DNA from: Nitrospirota bacterium
GTDB lineage: Bacteria > Nitrospirota > Nitrospiria > Nitrospirales > Nitrospiraceae
NCBI GenBank assembly: GCA_016222925.1
Contig: JACRQB010000108.1
Location: 1 to 7,882 of the forward strand
Direction: 5' to 3'
Length of the DNA: 7,882 nucleotides
Shown here in pieces: positions 1-6,434 of this stretch. Made by a program: the position numbers and the translations under genes. Numbering within the stretch: position 1 is the first letter of the stretch; each line of letters starts with the position of its first letter. The notes under the pieces were generated by a model that was given only the letters and a program-made list of their open reading frames with translations, searched no databases and was not told the DNA's origin.

Positions 1-36
1 AATCAGCGTGACCAAGTAGTCGCGTACCGTTTTAGA

Positions 37-61
37 GGAGCGGCGAAGATGTCGCCGCTCC
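37..61 (+). terminator. Hairpin upstream of the small secreted-protein gene, possible terminator
   Basis: A perfect 10-bp stem (GGAGCGGCGA / TCGCCGCTCC) with a 5-nt loop. No T-tract follows (next bases are TTCCACC), so it is not a textbook intrinsic terminator. A reading frame ending ISVTK and a TAG at 17-19 enters from the left edge and could be the 3' end of an upstream gene that this hairpin terminates, but only six codons are visible. Confidence 0.35.
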
Positions 62-100
62 TTCCACCATCACCTGCGATGTGATTGAAAGGGGATCCAC

Positions 101-358
101 GTGAAACAGAAACTGGTCTTCGTATGCGCGGCCTTAACAATCGGTACGCTTGGTCTGGGCCCAGCAGTATGGGCCGTCGACATGGGCGCCATGAAGTAAA
201 AGGTTGAGACCGTGAAAGGTCAAGCGGAGAACGTAAAAAAAGAGGGTGGTGAGACCGCACAAAGTGCCAAGGATCTGAAGGCGCAAGATGCGATGAAAAA
301 CGCTGGAGAAGCGAAGGACGAGGGGAAAAAACTCAAGGAGGCAGTCACAGGCAAGTAG
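101..358 (+). pseudogene. Small exported Lys/Glu-rich protein interrupted by an in-frame TAA
   Basis: A GTG start at 101 follows a good ribosome binding site (AAGGGG at 89-94, spacing 6). The first 25 codons make a signal peptide: MKQK, then a hydrophobic stretch LVFVCAALTIGTLGLG, then a plausible cleavage after AVWA. Codon 33 (197-199) is TAA, but the same frame stays open to a TAG at 356-358. It encodes a hydrophilic, charged segment with heptad-like character (KVETVKGQAENVKKEG ... GEAKDEGKKLKEAVTGK). Without the stop this would be an 85-residue exported protein rich in Lys, Glu, Ala and Gln, a type common as small periplasmic proteins of unknown role. The compositional continuity across the stop suggests one gene with a nonsense change (CAA, AAA or GAA to TAA), rather than two genes. 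A sequencing error or readthrough cannot be excluded. I do not recognise a named family. Confidence 0.55.
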
Positions 359-385
359 CGTGTGAGAATTGTTCCTTCACGGTTA

Positions 386-412
386 GGCTGGCGCGCCATG
401 GACGCGCCAGCC
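386..412 (+). terminator. Strong GC-rich hairpin between convergent genes
   Basis: A perfect 10-bp stem (GGCTGGCGCG at 386-395, CGCGCCAGCC at 403-412) with a 7-nt loop, 28 bp after the stop of the small secreted-protein gene and between it and the leftward DUF1348 gene. Its position suits a shared bidirectional transcription stop, but neither side has a T-run. Between 413 and 548 I see no gene I can support; a leftward frame there (46 codons from an ATG at 520) has no clear ribosome binding site. Confidence 0.4.
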
Positions 413-548
413 CGTCTGCTCCCTACCTAACAGGCCACTCCCTTCCTTGTGGTCCATCACAATAGACTCTCTGAGATCCTCAATGAAGTAGACGCCGTGT
501 GGCTTGCCTCCATCCAGCATAGCCTGGGCCACGAAACCAGGCGAACTC

Positions 549-1028
549 CTATAGCCCAAGCTCAGACAGTCCAGGGTGATCGTCTGGTCGGTAACCGATG
601 GGCCAGAGATATTTTCGATCCTCTTCTGAGATTGGCACATCGTTGATGCTTGCGAGACGCCGCCGCATCAGGCCATTGTCGTCAAGCTCCCAGTTTTCAT
701 TGCCATAGGATCGGAACCAGTTTCCTGAACGATCGTGCCACTCGTACGCGAACCGCACCGCGATTCGGTTATCGTGGTATGCCCACAGCTCTTTGATCAA
801 GCGGTAGTCCAGCTCTTGGCTCCACTTACGAGTTAAGAACTGAACAATAGCATCTCGGCCCGTTAGGAACTCTGAACGATTTCGCCACTGGCTATCGGCA
901 CTGTAGGCCAACGACACCGTTTTGGGGTCGCGTGTATTCCAAGCATCCTCTGCCAAACGGACTTTCTGGATGGCAGTCTCCTGAGTGAACGGTGGAAAAG
1001 GCGCTCGTTTGTTCAGGTCTGATGCCAT
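549..1028 (-). CDS. DUF1348 / NTF2-like (SnoaL-fold) protein
   Basis: A protein of 159 residues, full length for the DUF1348 family of NTF2-like alpha+beta cone-fold proteins. Hallmarks visible: an N-terminal helix PFTQETAIQKVRLAEDAWNT, the segment AYSADSQWRNRSEFLTGRD, the strand pair VRFAYEWHDRSGNWFRSYGNENWE, then GLMRRRLASINDVPI and the characteristic C-terminal end RPDDHPGLSELGL. The fold usually forms a small ligand-binding or catalytic pocket, but no reaction is established for this family and I assign none. A GTG lies immediately before the chosen ATG; AGGA sits 4 nt before the ATG but only 1 nt before the GTG, so the ATG at 1028 is preferred. It lies 51 bp downstream of the PNPOx remnant on the same strand, so it was probably co-transcribed with that locus. 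No lesion seen. Confidence 0.88.
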   Translation of the reverse strand: MASDLNKRAPFPPFTQETAIQKVRLAEDAWNTRDPKTVSLAYSADSQWRNRSEFLTGRDAIVQFLTRKWSQELDYRLIKELWAYHDNRIAVRFAYEWHDRSGNWFRSYGNENWELDDNGLMRRRLASINDVPISEEDRKYLWPIGYRPDDHPGLSELGL

Positions 1029-1079
1029 CACATCCTACCGTGGATAAAACAGCCGACAATCGCAAAAGATGTCTTCGTG

Positions 1080-1515
1080 TCAGGCCGGTGAAACCCCAGT
1101 CCCCGATCTTGCTGCACGTAATTCGGATTCTAGTTCGGCGATGCGTGCCCGCAACGATCCCGCGAATTCCTCTACCTCTTCAATCGAGTATCGTGGAGTG
1201 ATGTACTTCGGGCAATTCCAATCGAACGAGATGACGTCGATGAAGACCAGCCGCTCAACACTCGACTGCCAACGTCGTCTCGTTGACCACCCGCAAGAAT
1301 CCCTTGGGCCCACCACGATGCTGAATATAGGGCCATCCGGTTTCGCTGATCGATCCCAGATAGAAGCTGTCACGCTCTGCAATAAACTCAGCCTCGTCTT
1401 GACCTAATGGATCTCGTTCGGGCGTCCCTGGGATGTTCACGGCCCTTCCGTAGTACTGCATCTGTGCGCGATGTACGGCATCCGTCATCGCCAGCTCCAA
1501 GTATTTCAACGCCAT
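1080..1515 (-). pseudogene. PNPOx-like flavin-binding protein remnant with internal deletion and frameshift
   Basis: The reading begins MALKYLELAMTDAVHRAQ at 1515 and continues with family features of pyridoxamine 5'-phosphate oxidase-like split-barrel proteins: DPLGQDEAEFIAERDSFYLG, then SETGWPYIQHRGGPKGFLRV and NETTLA. The frame then meets a stop at 1255-1257. From about 1259 a different frame carries the C-terminal part of the same protein: VERLVFIDVISFDWNCPKY, ITPRYSIEEVEE and a final coiled helix, ending at 1080. The middle of the fold, normally starting around FADYRGNRQ and running to just before the VERL segment (about 60 residues by memory of the family), is absent. The join lies between 1259 and 1267. 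Losing the barrel core and shifting frame should abolish FMN binding. The locus is joined in frame at its 5' end to a DsrE fragment. Confidence 0.8.
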
Positions 1516-1641
1516 GGTTGTGGCGACTTCGTCGCCTTTTTGCTTACATTCAGCTGCGAGGGCCAGCGCATTGAAAACTCGTCCAAGCGCTTCCTCTGAA
1601 CAACTCTTCGGATCGGACAGAATGATGATCGCTGTTTTCAT
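1516..1641 (-). pseudogene. N-terminal fragment of a DsrE-like protein fused to the PNPOx remnant
   Basis: An ATG at 1641 follows an excellent ribosome binding site (AAGGAGA, spacing about 5). The 42 codons read MKTAIIILSDPKSCSEEALG ... AECKQKGDEVA, the first beta-alpha-beta unit typical of small DsrE-family proteins (usually about 120 residues; the family includes sulfur-relay proteins and many uncharacterised ones). After GDEVA the expected continuation (the family typically has a TILFQGTGTRW-like segment here) is missing, and the frame runs directly through two Thr codons into the ATG of the PNPOx-like gene. The simplest reading is two neighbouring same-strand genes, with the rest of DsrE and the intergenic DNA deleted. 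The join is next to a short palindrome (GGCGAC/GTCGCC, 1522-1536). An N-terminal extension to 1719 is open but is ignored because of the ribosome binding site. Confidence 0.75.
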
Positions 1642-1668
1642 GGGGTCTCCTTTGATTGAATGACACTC

Positions 1669-1881
1669 ACGATATTGTGGATGTCTGTTTGGTGTTGCGG
1701 TCTCCAGCGCACTGGTCACGATATCGATTCATCATGGCAAGTCCGGTACCACGTGCCGCCGCACTTGGTGAAACAAGAAAACTGCTTATGAGACAGGGGG
1801 TTGCCTGGCTATTCGTAGTTGCATGAAGCAGGAGGAAAGAAAGGTGTCCCCACGAGATGTCGTGGAGTTACGATATATCGT
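1669..1881. promoter_or_regulatory. Spacer with ACGATAT repeats and palindromes, candidate operators
   Basis: Between the DsrE start and the end of the sigma-54 activator, ACGATAT occurs three times (1669-1675, 1718-1724, 1870-1876), each embedded in a partial or perfect dyad: CACGATATTGTG (1668-1679), CGATATCG (1719-1726) and the perfect palindrome ACGATATATCGT (1870-1881). A further hairpin, CCACGA-GATG-TCGTGG, lies at 1850-1865. The first two copies are just upstream of the leftward DsrE start and could be operator sites. The role is inferred from position and symmetry only. No sigma-54 -24/-12 element with correct spacing was found here. Confidence 0.3.
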
Positions 1882-1910
1882 GGGAGTGGAACGTGAGATG
1901 CGTTGCTAGG

Positions 1911-3497
1911 CTATGTGGTGGGGAGAGGTTTCTTGATGCCGAGCTTCTGCATACGAGACCGTAGTGTGTTGGGATGGAGACCAAGTCGAGTCGCGGCGCC
2001 CTGTTTTCCTTCAATGACCCAGTGCGTATCGTGAAGGATGCGGAGAATGTGGGCTCGTTCCACCTCTTCCAGGGAATCGGCTACCGGTAACAGCGGGGTG
2101 GAGTTCCCCTGAAGCATCATATCGTCGATCTGAAGCATTGGTCCTTTTGCGAGGATCGTGGCCCGTTCCATGACATTTTCTAACTCCCGGATGTTGCCAG
2201 GCCAGGAGCATTTCATGAGGCGATCCATAGTCGACTGAGACACACCGTCGATCTTCTTGCCCATCTTGTGTGAGAACGTGGCGACAAATCGGTTGACCAA
2301 GAGTGGGATATCAGATGCACGGGCGGAAAGAGGCGGCACCTCAATTGGAAAGACATTCAACCGGTAGAGCAGATCGGCCCGGAAAGAACCGGCCTTCACC
2401 GCTGCATGAAGGTCTCGATTTGTGGCGGCAATGACTCGGACATCGACTTTGGTCGAATGGCCGCTGCCGACCCGTTCGACTTCCCTCTCTTGTAGTACCC
2501 GTAGAAGCTTGACCTGTGTGTCCAGCGGCAATTCTCCGACTTCGTCCAGGAAGATGGTCCCCCCGTCCGCCAACTCAAATCGGCCGATGCGTCGTTGTAA
2601 GGCTCCGGTGAACGATCCCTTCTCATGGCCAAAGAGCTCGCTTTCGACTAGATTCGTGGGGATCGCGCCGCAGTTGACCTTCACGAGCGAGCGGGCATTG
2701 CGAGGGCTCAGGTTGTGAATGGCCCTGGCCAGCAATTCTTTGCCGGTCCCTGTATCTCCGCGGATCAGGACCGTTGAATCCGTCGGCGCGACCTGTTCGA
2801 TGAGTCGGAGAACGGATTTGATGCTCGGACTCTCACCGACGATCTCCTCAAAATTATGGTCAAGTTTGATCTCTTCGCGGAGATAGAAGTTCTCCGCCTC
2901 GAGTCGATTCTTGAGCTGTGCGACTTCTGTAAAGAGTTGCGCGTTCTTGATCGCGATCGCCGCTTGATTGGCAAAAATGGCCAACCGCTCGAACTCCTCA
3001 TCGCTCAATGGTCGTCGCCCGAACATCGCAATGACGCCAAGCAGCTCCCAGCGGAATTTCAGCGGGTAGCCGGCAAAGGAGCGGAGACCGTTGTCTGTCA
3101 TCCACTGTTTGTTCGGCAGCCGGTCGTCGCCGAGTATATCGTTTGTGTGCATGGCTCCGAAGCCTTGCGCGATCTTCCCAATCTTGAGCGCCCCCAGCGG
3201 GATGCGGCGATACTCCCCGTTGAGGTTGCTGTAGAGCCCCGCGCTTGCCTCAAGGTGCAGGCAGCGAGCCCGGTTCGTGCAGTCTGCCGCTTTGTAACAC
3301 TCGGTGCAGAGATCGCCGGGACCTAACAGCCAGATGCGGGCGAAGGCGCCGTCGAGCTCGTCAATGAGTCCTTGCGTGATGGTGGTCAGTACTTGCTGCA
3401 AATCCAGACTCGAGGTCATCTGGAGTGTGATGCGCTCCAATATGTTGTGAGAATCGGAAGAAGGAGGGGAAGGGGGCGAAAAAGTGGAATTGTCCAT
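1911..3497 (-). CDS. Sigma-54-dependent transcriptional activator, GAF-AAA+-Fis HTH
   Basis: A 528-residue bacterial enhancer-binding protein with FhlA/NorR-like order. Residues ~20-190 form a GAF sensor; ~215-445 the AAA+ sigma-54 interaction module; ~478-522 a Fis-type helix-turn-helix. Visible motifs: Walker A GDTGTGKE (247-254); the sigma-54 contact loop as GSFTGA (294-299; usually GAFTGA, and the Ser form is a known variant); Walker B GGTIFLDEVGEL (312-323); arginine-finger region RADLLYRL (373-380); sensor II SWPGNIRELEN (431-441); and a DNA-recognition helix around LGLHPNTLRSRMQKLGI. Such proteins hydrolyse ATP to open sigma-54 promoters when the sensor is engaged. The GAF carries C64, C67, C73 and C79 (C-x2-C-x5-C-x5-C), which suggests a metal, Fe-S or redox ligand set, but the signal is unknown. 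The ribosome binding site is weak (GGAAAT, spacing ~7-9) behind a hairpin. Targets are not evident nearby. No lesions seen. Confidence 0.93.
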   Translation of the reverse strand: MDNSTFSPPSPPSSDSHNILERITLQMTSSLDLQQVLTTITQGLIDELDGAFARIWLLGPGDLCTECYKAADCTNRARCLHLEASAGLYSNLNGEYRRIPLGALKIGKIAQGFGAMHTNDILGDDRLPNKQWMTDNGLRSFAGYPLKFRWELLGVIAMFGRRPLSDEEFERLAIFANQAAIAIKNAQLFTEVAQLKNRLEAENFYLREEIKLDHNFEEIVGESPSIKSVLRLIEQVAPTDSTVLIRGDTGTGKELLARAIHNLSPRNARSLVKVNCGAIPTNLVESELFGHEKGSFTGALQRRIGRFELADGGTIFLDEVGELPLDTQVKLLRVLQEREVERVGSGHSTKVDVRVIAATNRDLHAAVKAGSFRADLLYRLNVFPIEVPPLSARASDIPLLVNRFVATFSHKMGKKIDGVSQSTMDRLMKCSWPGNIRELENVMERATILAKGPMLQIDDMMLQGNSTPLLPVADSLEEVERAHILRILHDTHWVIEGKQGAATRLGLHPNTLRSRMQKLGIKKPLPTT

Positions 3498-3511
3498 TGT
3501 GGGATTTCCGA

Positions 3512-3528
3512 GCTGGGCTTCGCCCAGC
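3512..3528 (-). promoter_or_regulatory. Hairpin in the leader of the sigma-54 activator
   Basis: GCTGGGC-TTC-GCCCAGC, a perfect 7-bp stem with a tight loop, ends about 14 nt before the activator's start codon and overlaps the region upstream of its weak ribosome binding site. In the mRNA it could limit ribosome access or stabilise the 5' end. The function is inferred. Confidence 0.35.
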
Positions 3529-3844
3529 GTGGAAGACGATAAGTCCCTGATAGCGGATTGTCAATCAGCAGGGAGGAGAGGCGGCTAGTCTGGTCGTCTT
3601 CTTGTTCGCGGAACACGCACGATCAGCATGTGCTCGCCTGGGACAAGCGCGCGTCTCGGCGCGCTCGGGGTTGGGAGGGTGAGAAGGTTGCGCGCAATCG
3701 AGGATCACCCAGCCCACCCTTGAAAACGAAATAGAGGGGTGGGATAAAGCGCGTAGAGGAAGATCAATGAGCCTCCATCCTTAGAGAGAAACCAAGTAAG
3801 CTTTGGGTAATTCCAGTTACTGAGCATAGGCCGGCTCTCAGGCC
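3529..3844. other. Gene-free spacer with three consecutive inverted repeats
   Basis: No coding region here can be supported on either strand. The stretch holds AGCGCGC-N6-GCGCGCT (3646-3665), then GGGTGA at 3677-3682 pairing with TCACCC at 3705-3710 around a central perfect palindrome TTGCGCGCAA (3688-3697), then CCCACCC at 3713-3719 pairing with GGGTGGG at 3737-3743. Three stems within 100 bp, between the 5' end of the activator and the 3' end of the peptidase gene, could be a structured leader, a small RNA or a terminator cluster. None has a clear T-tract. Confidence 0.35.
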
Positions 3845-5362
3845 CTAACCTCGCGCATATTCTATTGAGTATTCGCCAGTTGCCAGGTGAGGGCGAGGAC
3901 ATACCGGGCTATGTTCCTCAAAATTTCCGGATCGATCGTGTCGGCGGTGTCGGTAGGCTGATGCTTTGAAAGGTTCGTCGTCGCCGCCTGGTAAGAATCC
4001 GTAATAGTCAAGCTTGTTGACCAAACCCACTGCGTACCCTGCTTCCTTTAACGTGGATTTCTTCAACTCTGTGACACGGAGGATTAACACTCTGTCTCCC
4101 ACTCCGACATGGTCAATGTTGATCATGGCTTTCGTTGAGCCGAGGGGGATGACAGGTCTCGATGTATAGAGGCGTGACCCGAGCGAATCTCTCTCATGTC
4201 CACTGAATGATAGAAAGAGGATCGACCGTTGAGGACGTAGGCCGATTTTCCCAAGGGCCCGTGCGACCTCCAGGACTATGGCCGTTCCTGATGCATTGTC
4301 GTCGGCGCCAGGAAACCAGAGGCCCGCTGGACGTCCGAAATGGTCGCGATGGGCGCCGATGACGATGGTCTCCGGACCTGTACCTGGAATCATCCCCACC
4401 ACGTTCGTCAGCAAGCCGTCCGCTATCGTAGTTTTCCAATGGAGAGAGGCATATCGATTGACGAGGCGCGATCGCGCCGATGGGGCGTTATTGAGTTGTT
4501 CTTGGAGAGTGCGAAGGTGGTCAGGAGTGGACTCATCGCCGCTTTCGGCGAGGAGCGTCTCGGCCAATTTCGTGCTGATCCATGCGCCAGGGAGGGCTTG
4601 GTCAGGGGAGAGCTGCCCATACAATGCGCTGGGCCTTCCCGTGGCACCGCGGCGAGTGTCATATGGGCTGATAATCGGTCCTGTGGCGGTCAGATAGGCT
4701 ACGGCTCCTCGATCTCGTGCGAAGCGGACCTTGTCGGCGTGGCTGATGGAACCTTGGTAGTGATCCGGTTTGCCACGCAGGAAGAGCACGATGCAGGTCT
4801 TCACATCGACGCCGGCGTAATCGTCGATTCCGTGAGCGGGATCGACAATGCCGTAACCGACGAAGACGACCTGCCCCTGGAGATCGGCAGAGGGGGAGTC
4901 AAAGACCGGGAGGTAGTCTCTACCCAACTGCGCTGTGACCAACTGGTCCGCTGGGCCGGTGCGAACGACCGGGTCGGGTTCGAGGAGTGGCGTGGAGACC
5001 ATCGAGGCCATGATGCCGACGGGCTCTTCCTTCCTGGCCCCGGGAGAGGGGAAGGCGATTCCCTTGTTGTCAATGAGCGGGAGTTGTACCCCTGCCGAAA
5101 TCAATTCCTGTGCAACCCATTGTGCGGATCGCAGGTCATCGGCGGATCCGGCTTGCCGTCCGTTGAACGCCTGGCTGCTTAACGTGCGCACGTCGGCGAG
5201 CATCCGTTCGCTCGACAGGCTATTGAGTGCATCAACCCATGCACGCTGGTCTTCCTCCGATTGCGCGTAACCTCGGCTCCCCAAGGGAAGCAGAGCGAGG
5301 ATGATTTCCAGGAGAATGATGACAACAACAGAGGGGGAGCAGCTACGCGTCGAGCGGTTCAT
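3845..5362 (-). pseudogene. Exported M28-family zinc metallopeptidase with 3' deletion and frameshift
   Basis: The 505-codon frame starts at an ATG preceded by AGAGG. Residues 1-33 are a signal peptide (basic start, VVVIILLEIILALLPLG core, cleavage near GYA-Q), so the product is exported. Residues ~110-290 look like a PA-type insert domain and ~315-460 an M28 co-catalytic zinc fold: GAHRDH (H338), PGADDNASG (D354/D355), SGHE (E390) and NIDHVG (D417). The usual catalytic base, the first Glu of GEE, is His389 here. After GGDDEPFKA the protein turns to unrelated sequence (YRHRRHDRSG ...). The true C-terminus is in another frame from 3963 to 3862: HQPTDTADTID ... ALTWQLANTQ and a TAG. The DNA for the segment between PF and the final His ligand (about 20 residues in the family) is missing, with the frame shifted. 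The original frame therefore loses the last zinc ligand and is probably inactive. Confidence 0.82.
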
Positions 5363-5380
5363 GCAGTCTACCTCTTAAAG

Positions 5381-5400
5381 ATGGCACAGAACTATGCCAT
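5381..5400 (-). promoter_or_regulatory. Inverted repeat in the leader of the M28 gene
   Basis: ATGGCA-N8-TGCCAT, a 6-bp dyad 19-38 bp upstream of the peptidase start, overlapping the stop codon of the upstream DUF1810 fragment. It could be an operator or an mRNA stem. There is no supporting evidence beyond symmetry and position. Confidence 0.2.
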
Positions 5401-5613
5401 AGACGGACTCCTTAACATATAGGCCTTGGCTTCGTCGAGTGAGGCAATGGCGAACTGCTGCGCCATTCCACTGCGCCCAAGCCCGGCGATTTGCGGAAAG
5501 ATGCACCAGATCCAGTGACTGGATTTTCTCCCGGCGCGAAGCTCAGCGAGGACGGTGTCGTAGGTGGGCGCTTGGGTGGTGAGAAAGCGGTGGAGGTGGT
5601 AAGCATCGGTCAT
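5392..5613 (-). pseudogene. DUF1810 protein, copy 1, truncated to its N-terminal half
   Basis: The 73-codon frame begins MTDAYHLHRFLTTQAPTYDT and contains the DUF1810 signature LAELRAGRKSSHWIWCIFPQ, then IAGLGRSGMAQQFAIASLDEA. Family members are usually about 140-150 residues and continue with a YLxHPxLGxRL segment and a C-terminal helical half that is still visible in copy 2 of this window. Here the match ends at AKAY (near 5419) and eight unrelated residues (MLRSPSMA) lead to a stop. The gene has therefore lost its 3' half, apparently where the sequence now joins the leader of the M28 gene. The family has no established function that I can state with confidence. The start lacks a clear ribosome binding site. 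Confidence 0.8.
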
Positions 5614-5739
5614 AAGCTATCTGCGGCCAAGTATGATCTTCCCAGGACGATATCATGCCTGGCAATGTTGGATTGCAGGGCCGGACACTCCCGCTCGGCC
5701 AGGCCGTCACTCCTTCCTGGCCGACTCGCCAGCATGTGA

Positions 5740-5779
5740 TTGACAGCTCGGTGTCATCGCGTATATTGTTGCCATATAC
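5740..5779 (+). promoter_or_regulatory. Promoter and candidate autoregulatory operator of the BrnT/CopG operon
   Basis: A consensus -35 TTGACA (5740-5745) is followed after 16 bp by TATATT (5762-5767). A perfect dyad GTATAT-N7-ATATAC (5761-5766 and 5774-5779) overlaps the -10 and ends 13 bp before the toxin start, the right place for the antitoxin or toxin-antitoxin complex to repress transcription. AGGGG at 5783-5787 is the ribosome binding site. Promoter and dyad are seen directly; the repressor role is inferred from how ribbon-helix-helix antitoxins normally work. Confidence 0.65.
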
Positions 5780-5792
5780 ATGTAGGGGCCAG

Positions 5793-6113
5793 ATGACGCG
5801 ACTGCCGGGCGTGGAAGGGTTTGATTGGGACGAGGCAAATCTTGCCAAAAATTGGGAGAAGCACCGGGTTACTCCGTGGGAATGCGAGCAGGTCTTTTTT
5901 AATGTGCCGCTCGTGGTCGCCGATGACCTCGCCCATTCTACGGTGGAGCCTCGATATTACGTGCTGGGACAGACGGATGCCGGACGCCGCTTGTTTATTG
6001 TCTTCACCATCCGTCGACGGCGCATCCGCATTATTTCAGCCAGAGATATGAGCCCCAAGGAGCGGAGGACGTATCGTGACCAAACTCAAAAAAAGACCGA
6101 CGTTCAAGACTGA
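5793..6113 (+). CDS. brnT: BrnT-family (DUF497) toxin of a type II toxin-antitoxin pair
   Basis: A 106-residue protein. The ATG at 5793 follows AGGGG at spacing 5; the frame is open further upstream, but that part overlaps the promoter and has no family resemblance. Family features: N-terminal FDWDEANLAKNWEKHRVTPWECEQVF reduced here to the core WDEANLAKNWEKH, a middle strand pair RYYVLGQTDAGRRLFIVF, then RIRIISARDMSPKERRTY, the usual BrnT C-terminal region. BrnT toxins are RelE-like ribonucleases that halt translation, and are neutralised by the cognate antitoxin. The C-terminus overlaps the downstream antitoxin start by 38 bp, implying translational coupling. The toxin-first order is typical for this family. 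Nothing looks damaged. Confidence 0.88.
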   Translation: MTRLPGVEGFDWDEANLAKNWEKHRVTPWECEQVFFNVPLVVADDLAHSTVEPRYYVLGQTDAGRRLFIVFTIRRRRIRIISARDMSPKERRTYRDQTQKKTDVQD

Positions 6114-6366
6114 GAAACAGGAAGCTGAGTTTTGGGCGTCACATGACTCAACGGAGTATGTCGACTACTCCAAGAGCCGTCAGATGGTGTTCCCCCGGTT
6201 GAAGCCGTCCACCGAGACGATCTCGCTTCGTCTGCCGAAATCCCTCTTGGATCAACTCAAGACGATCGCGAATAAGCGCGATGTCCCGTATCAGACACTG
6301 CTCAAGCTCTTCGTGCTCGAACGCGTCCAGGCCGAGTTGCATCACAAACCCGCCAAAGCCTCCTAG
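6076..6366 (+). CDS. CopG/BrnA-type ribbon-helix-helix antitoxin
   Basis: A 96-residue protein starting with GTG at 6076, preceded by GGAGG (6064-6068, spacing 7). The N-terminal half holds the segment FWASHDSTEYVDYSK, typical of CopG-type antitoxins that pair with DUF497 toxins, followed by FPRLKPST. The C-terminal half is a ribbon-helix-helix domain: strand TISLRLP, helix KSLLDQLKTIANKRD, then VPYQTLLKLFVLERVQAEL. It is expected to bind and block the BrnT ribonuclease and, as a dimer, to bind the dyad over the promoter and repress the operon. It overlaps the toxin gene by 38 bp. The gene converges on the second DUF1810 relic, whose stop is 68 bp downstream. The BrnA symbol is withheld because the N-terminus resembles the CopG_antitoxin group more than classic BrnA. 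Confidence 0.87.
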   Translation: MTKLKKRPTFKTEKQEAEFWASHDSTEYVDYSKSRQMVFPRLKPSTETISLRLPKSLLDQLKTIANKRDVPYQTLLKLFVLERVQAELHHKPAKAS

Positions 6367-6434
6367 CAGGCTCCAATCACGGCGATTGCTGGAAGCTGGT
6401 TTGAATGTGGCGGGCGGGGCAGCGCGCATGCTTC

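Noticed and set aside
383..640. Leftward frame downstream of and overlapping the DUF1348 end
   Set aside because: It overlaps the DUF1348 gene, shows no recognisable family, has no ribosome binding site for its internal ATG, and runs through the hairpin at 386-412.
1522..1541. Stem GGCGAC/GTCGCC followed by TTTTT, like an intrinsic terminator on the plus strand
   Set aside because: It lies antisense inside the DsrE fragment and is explained by the conserved KGDEV codons; no plus-strand gene ends there.
1806..1825. Possible sigma-54 promoter (TGGC ... TTGC) downstream of the activator gene
   Set aside because: The spacing is again 2 bp too long, and no rightward gene follows.
2856..3326. Rightward frame of 156 codons opposite the activator gene
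   Set aside because: Antisense to the GAF region of a well-supported gene; no family features.
3705..3902. Leftward frame ending FLYALYPTPLFRFQGWAG in the spacer after the peptidase
   Set aside because: It overlaps the peptidase tail and has no recognisable family or start signal.
4340..5182. Long rightward frame of 280 codons opposite the peptidase gene
   Set aside because: The opposite strand encodes a clear M28 protein with motifs throughout; this is an antisense shadow.
5659..5679. Possible sigma-54 promoter (TGGC ... TTGC) upstream of the toxin gene
   Set aside because: The GG and GC are 12 bp apart instead of 10, and a good sigma-70 promoter lies downstream.
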